From positions 9,888 through 73,887 of the forward strand of contig JAWLHK010000025.1 in the NCBI GenBank assembly GCA_041690355.1: a stretch of DNA of 64,000 nucleotides, read 5' to 3'. Position 1 is the stretch's first letter. Each line of letters begins with the position of its first letter. This document shows, in pieces, positions 62,116 through 64,000 of this stretch. The notes below the pieces were generated by a model, which saw nothing but the letters and a program-made list of their open reading frames with translations, was not told the origin of the DNA and did not search any database. The translations under genes were made by a program, and so were the position numbers. The DNA comes from JAWLHK01 sp041690355 [NCBI: bacterium]. Lineage in GTDB: Bacteria > J088 > JAWLBW01.

Positions 62116-62550
62116 TCACTGCCGTCTGGAGCGCCGGGGTGCGCGTTCGGCGACCAGGAATTGCGACTCTTCGTCCTGCCGGTACCTGAACTCGGACGGC
62201 TGCGTAGAGGCGCCTAGGCTATACGACAGGTACGTGTTGACCAGTGTGTTGAGCGACACGCTTTGCGCTTCTGCTTCTGCGGCGAGACGAGCGTGCAATG
62301 CCTTGGGAACGCGGACGCGAAACTGGCCGCTGTATCGAACTGCTTCCTTCGGTGCGGGAAGGGGCCGGCCTTCTGCCTGATAAGCCTCGATCAACAGACC
62401 CAGCGCAACGTCAAATTCCCGCAGGGCTTTGCGCCGGGTCTCGCCGAAGGCCGACAGCTCCGGAAACTCGTCGCAGAGCGCGAGAAAGCCGTCGTCATCC
62501 GCGCTCCAGACGACTCTGACGCTGTAATTCGCCAAATCACCCTGTTCCAT
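62116..62550 (-). CDS. hicB: HicB-family antitoxin
   Basis: 144 residues. N-terminal partly degraded RNase-H-like fold: YSVRVVWSADDDGFLALCDE then FPELSAFGETRRKALREFDV, with the C-terminal ribbon-helix-helix FRVRVPKALHARLAAEAEAQ and SVSLNTLVNTYLSYSLG for DNA binding. It neutralises HicA and represses the operon. The ATG at 62550 lies inside the last codons of hicA (14-base overlap). The C-terminal tail is Arg-rich. Confidence 0.92.
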   Translation of the reverse strand: MEQGDLANYSVRVVWSADDDGFLALCDEFPELSAFGETRRKALREFDVALGLLIEAYQAEGRPLPAPKEAVRYSGQFRVRVPKALHARLAAEAEAQSVSLNTLVNTYLSYSLGASTQPSEFRYRQDEESQFLVAERAPRRSRRQ

Positions 62551-62785
62551 CTTGAACCTCGTCGATGGCCTGAAGCAGCTGGCCGACCTGATACGGCTTT
62601 GCCTTCCCCTGCGCATCCTGAAAAACGAGGAATCGCGGATACCCAGGGCGCTTGTAGATTCGATGACTCCCTCTCTGGCGATCCAGAAAGAAGCCGTGAC
62701 ATTCGGCGAGCCTGCACAGCTCCCGAAACCGGAGGCCGCGGGGTGAACTCTTCGCTTTCGCAAGCAGCTTGTCGCAGTCGCCCAC
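62537..62785 (-). CDS. hicA: HicA-family mRNA interferase toxin
   Basis: 82 residues, normal for HicA, a double-stranded-RNA-binding-fold ribonuclease that cuts mRNA. GLRFRELCRLAECHGFFLDR followed by QRGSHRIYKRPGY holds the conserved catalytic His in GSHRIY near residue 41. The start is GTG at 62785. A CATAAT -10-like box ends only six bases upstream, so the mRNA may begin at or beside the start codon. Toxin precedes antitoxin, as is usual for hicAB. Confidence 0.92.
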   Translation of the reverse strand: MGDCDKLLAKAKSSPRGLRFRELCRLAECHGFFLDRQRGSHRIYKRPGYPRFLVFQDAQGKAKPYQVGQLLQAIDEVQDGTG

Positions 62786-62790
62786 CGTAT

Positions 62791-62813
62791 ATTATGGTAC
62801 CACATGCGGTACC
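62791..62813 (-). promoter_or_regulatory. hicAB promoter and operator
   Basis: Minus strand: CATAAT (62791-62796) directly followed upstream by GGTACC-N6-GGTACC (62796-62813), an 18-bp near-palindrome with 16 matching positions. HicB bound there would cover the -10/-35 spacer. Confidence 0.65.
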
Positions 62814-62867
62814 GCGTGTCGCGGCCTGTCGACGGCTGGAATTGACATTCCGGGCGCTCGGCTGGTC

Positions 62868-62920
62868 GGACTGCGACTGCCGACTGAAGACTGAAGACTA
62901 AAGACTGAAGAATGACGACT
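62868..62920. repeat. Degenerate heptamer array (GACTGAA-type)
   Basis: Units GACTGCC, GACTGAA, GACTGAA, GACTAAA, GACTGAA, GAATGAC, GACTCAG, ending just at the stop of the isomerase gene. Confidence 0.85.
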
Positions 62921-63513
62921 CAGATCGCCGACGTCCCCTTGCGAGCCAGGTGCCGGGCGAGCGCTTCCATGCGGTCGTGGCCCCAGAACATCTCGTCGCC
63001 GTCGAAAAAGGTCGGCGCCCCGAACACGCCCCGCTCCTGCGCCTTCGCCGTGTCGGTCTTCAGCCGCTCCTTGATGTCGGCCCGCTCGATTCCGGCGGCG
63101 AACGCCTCGGCATCCAGTCCGGCGGCGCCGGCGATTTCCACCACGACCGCCTTCTGGCCGATGGGACGGTTCTCGACCCATGTCGCACGGAACATCGCCT
63201 TGTGGTACTGCGCGAACCGCTCGGGCGCTTCCTGCTGCACCCAGAGGGCGCCGCGCAGGGCATACAAGCCGTTCACGGGAAATTCGTCGGGGAAGCGGAA
63301 GTCAATTCCCTCGTCCTCGGCGCAGCGGTGCATGTCGCGCATGATGTAGACCGCCTTGGCCTGCGTGTACGGAAGTCCGCTGGAGAATGCGTCGAGGCCG
63401 CGCAGGTACATCGGCCGATAGGTGATATTCACGCCGGCCAGCTTCCGGGGGATCAGCTCGTCGGCGAAATAGGACCAGGGGCTGGCGTAATCGTAGTGGA
63501 ATTCGATGGCCAT
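62920..63513 (-). CDS. 2-hydroxychromene-2-carboxylate isomerase / DsbA-like family protein
   Basis: 197 residues. Thioredoxin-fold protein of the HCCA isomerase (kappa GST) group: EFHYDYASPWSYFADELIPR at the N-terminus, where the family has the SPWxY active site, an inserted helical domain (AEDEGIDFRFPDEFPVNGLY), and GVFGAPTFFDGDEMFWGHDR near residue 165, the cis-Pro loop. It could act in naphthalene-type degradation or as a glutathione-dependent isomerase; the real substrate is unclear. GGAGG lies seven bases before ATG 63513. Confidence 0.9.
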   Translation of the reverse strand: MAIEFHYDYASPWSYFADELIPRKLAGVNITYRPMYLRGLDAFSSGLPYTQAKAVYIMRDMHRCAEDEGIDFRFPDEFPVNGLYALRGALWVQQEAPERFAQYHKAMFRATWVENRPIGQKAVVVEIAGAAGLDAEAFAAGIERADIKERLKTDTAKAQERGVFGAPTFFDGDEMFWGHDRMEALARHLARKGTSAI

Positions 63514-63635
63514 GGGTGAACCTCCGCGCACGAGGCGAAAAACAAAAGCCAGATAGGAATTGTAAAGGGCGCGGCGGGCGCACGTCCACGCCGATCTGGG
63601 ACAATGTCGGCAACCTTACCGCCCGAGGTGCGACC

Positions 63636-64000
63636 ATGGCCCCCAAGACCTCTGACCCGGCATCCGTTCTGCCTGACGCAGCCCTACGTCACAGCGGCTA
63701 TCTGTCGGCCCTGCAGACCGGGTTCCGCGAGGCGACGACGCGCGTCGAAGAGATGCACGCGGCCATCCGCAGGCAGACATTCGACCTGCTGCGCCTGCTG
63801 CCGCGTCCCCTACGCGCGCCGGTGGAACTCATCGAAGCGGCGCAGTCTGCCTATACGGCGGGGGTCTACGCTTCGGTCCGCGAAATCGGGGGCGCCGTGC
63901 TCGAAGCGGCCCAGTGGATCGAGCGCGCCGCTGCGAACGCCGATCGTCCCGATGCCGATCCGCTGCGCACGCTGAGCGGAATTGCGCGCGAGAGCAGCGG
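63636..64000 (+). CDS. Hypothetical protein, start of a possible lipase/hydrolase (truncated by window)
   Basis: 121 residues visible, running off the right edge. It starts MAPKTSDPASVLPDAALRHS and continues with helices (YLSALQTGFREATTRVEEMH, AAIRRQTFDLLRLLPRPLRA, PVELIEAAQSAYTAGVYASV). This helical N-terminal region resembles that of some bacterial esterase/lipase family proteins, but no catalytic motif is yet in view. GAGG precedes the ATG. The overlapping frame starting at 63604 is rejected as a shadow. Confidence 0.6.
   Translation, partial: MAPKTSDPASVLPDAALRHSGYLSALQTGFREATTRVEEMHAAIRRQTFDLLRLLPRPLRAPVELIEAAQSAYTAGVYASVREIGGAVLEAAQWIERAAANADRPDADPLRTLSGIARESS

Overview
The window is GC-rich bacterial chromosome from a Gram-negative organism: it carries a retrograde lipid-transport module (MlaE, MlaF, MlaD), several lipobox lipoproteins and a haem/c-type cytochrome gene set. 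The RpoB/RpoC sequence style, an MJ0042-type zinc-ribbon TPR protein, Cys-rich lipoproteins and a Myxococcus Dev-like CRISPR-Cas set suggest a lineage of the former Deltaproteobacteria (Myxococcota/Desulfobacterota-like). This is inference; no 16S gene is present and the CRISPR genes are mobile.

Layout. 1-4.2 kb, mostly minus strand: CstA carbon-starvation permease (runs off the left edge), a tiny zinc-ribbon protein, a small membrane protein, an enoyl-CoA hydratase family enzyme and a secreted SRPBCC protein. 4.2-14 kb, plus strand: a histone H1-like Lys/Ala/Pro-rich protein with a C-terminal globular domain, a monohaem cytochrome c, uvrA, a NUDIX hydrolase, a DUF58 protein and a giant TPR protein. 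14.1-19.7 kb: a tightly overlapping tetrapyrrole operon, ccsA/hemX-hemA-hemC-cobA/hemD (fused)-hemB. 19.8-28.5 kb: PrsW-type protease, small hypotheticals, vapBC, an NAD(P)-dependent reductase, tRNA-Leu(CAA), two lipoproteins, an ankyrin-repeat protein and an epimerase. 29-37.5 kb: rpoB-rpoC alone, without ribosomal genes on either side. 37.6-39.2 kb: a B12-binding protein and a Cys-rich lipoprotein among gene debris.

39.3-51.1 kb is the most interesting part. A complete class 1 type I CRISPR-Cas locus (cas6, cas3, cas8, cas7/devR, cas5/devS, cas4-cas1 fusion, cas2, leader, 34 repeats) lies between two direct copies of the last 130 bp of recG that differ at one base. The right copy is the real 3' end of recG; the left copy is an orphan, and a second decayed and misordered recG fragment lies 0.6 kb further left. 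The leader-proximal spacer is abnormally long (63 nt) because of an internal 29-bp tandem duplication. No integrase or transposase gene is visible between the repeats.

51-57 kb: a minus-strand operon pfkA-mlaE-mlaF-mlaD-recG. 57-64 kb: a lipoprotein with a GTPG-repeat tail, a phasin-like coiled-coil protein under a promoter with a palindromic operator, an alpha/beta hydrolase, a TetR regulator with tandem palindromes and its partner NAD-binding gene, a hicAB toxin-antitoxin pair with an operator and an apparently leaderless start, a 2-hydroxychromene-2-carboxylate isomerase family protein, and the start of another gene at the right edge.

Scattered through at least ten non-coding gaps are short degenerate arrays with an exact 7-bp period, each with its own unit. 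They look like a genome-wide family of heptameric intergenic repeats, and one sits directly at the recG/CRISPR island junction.
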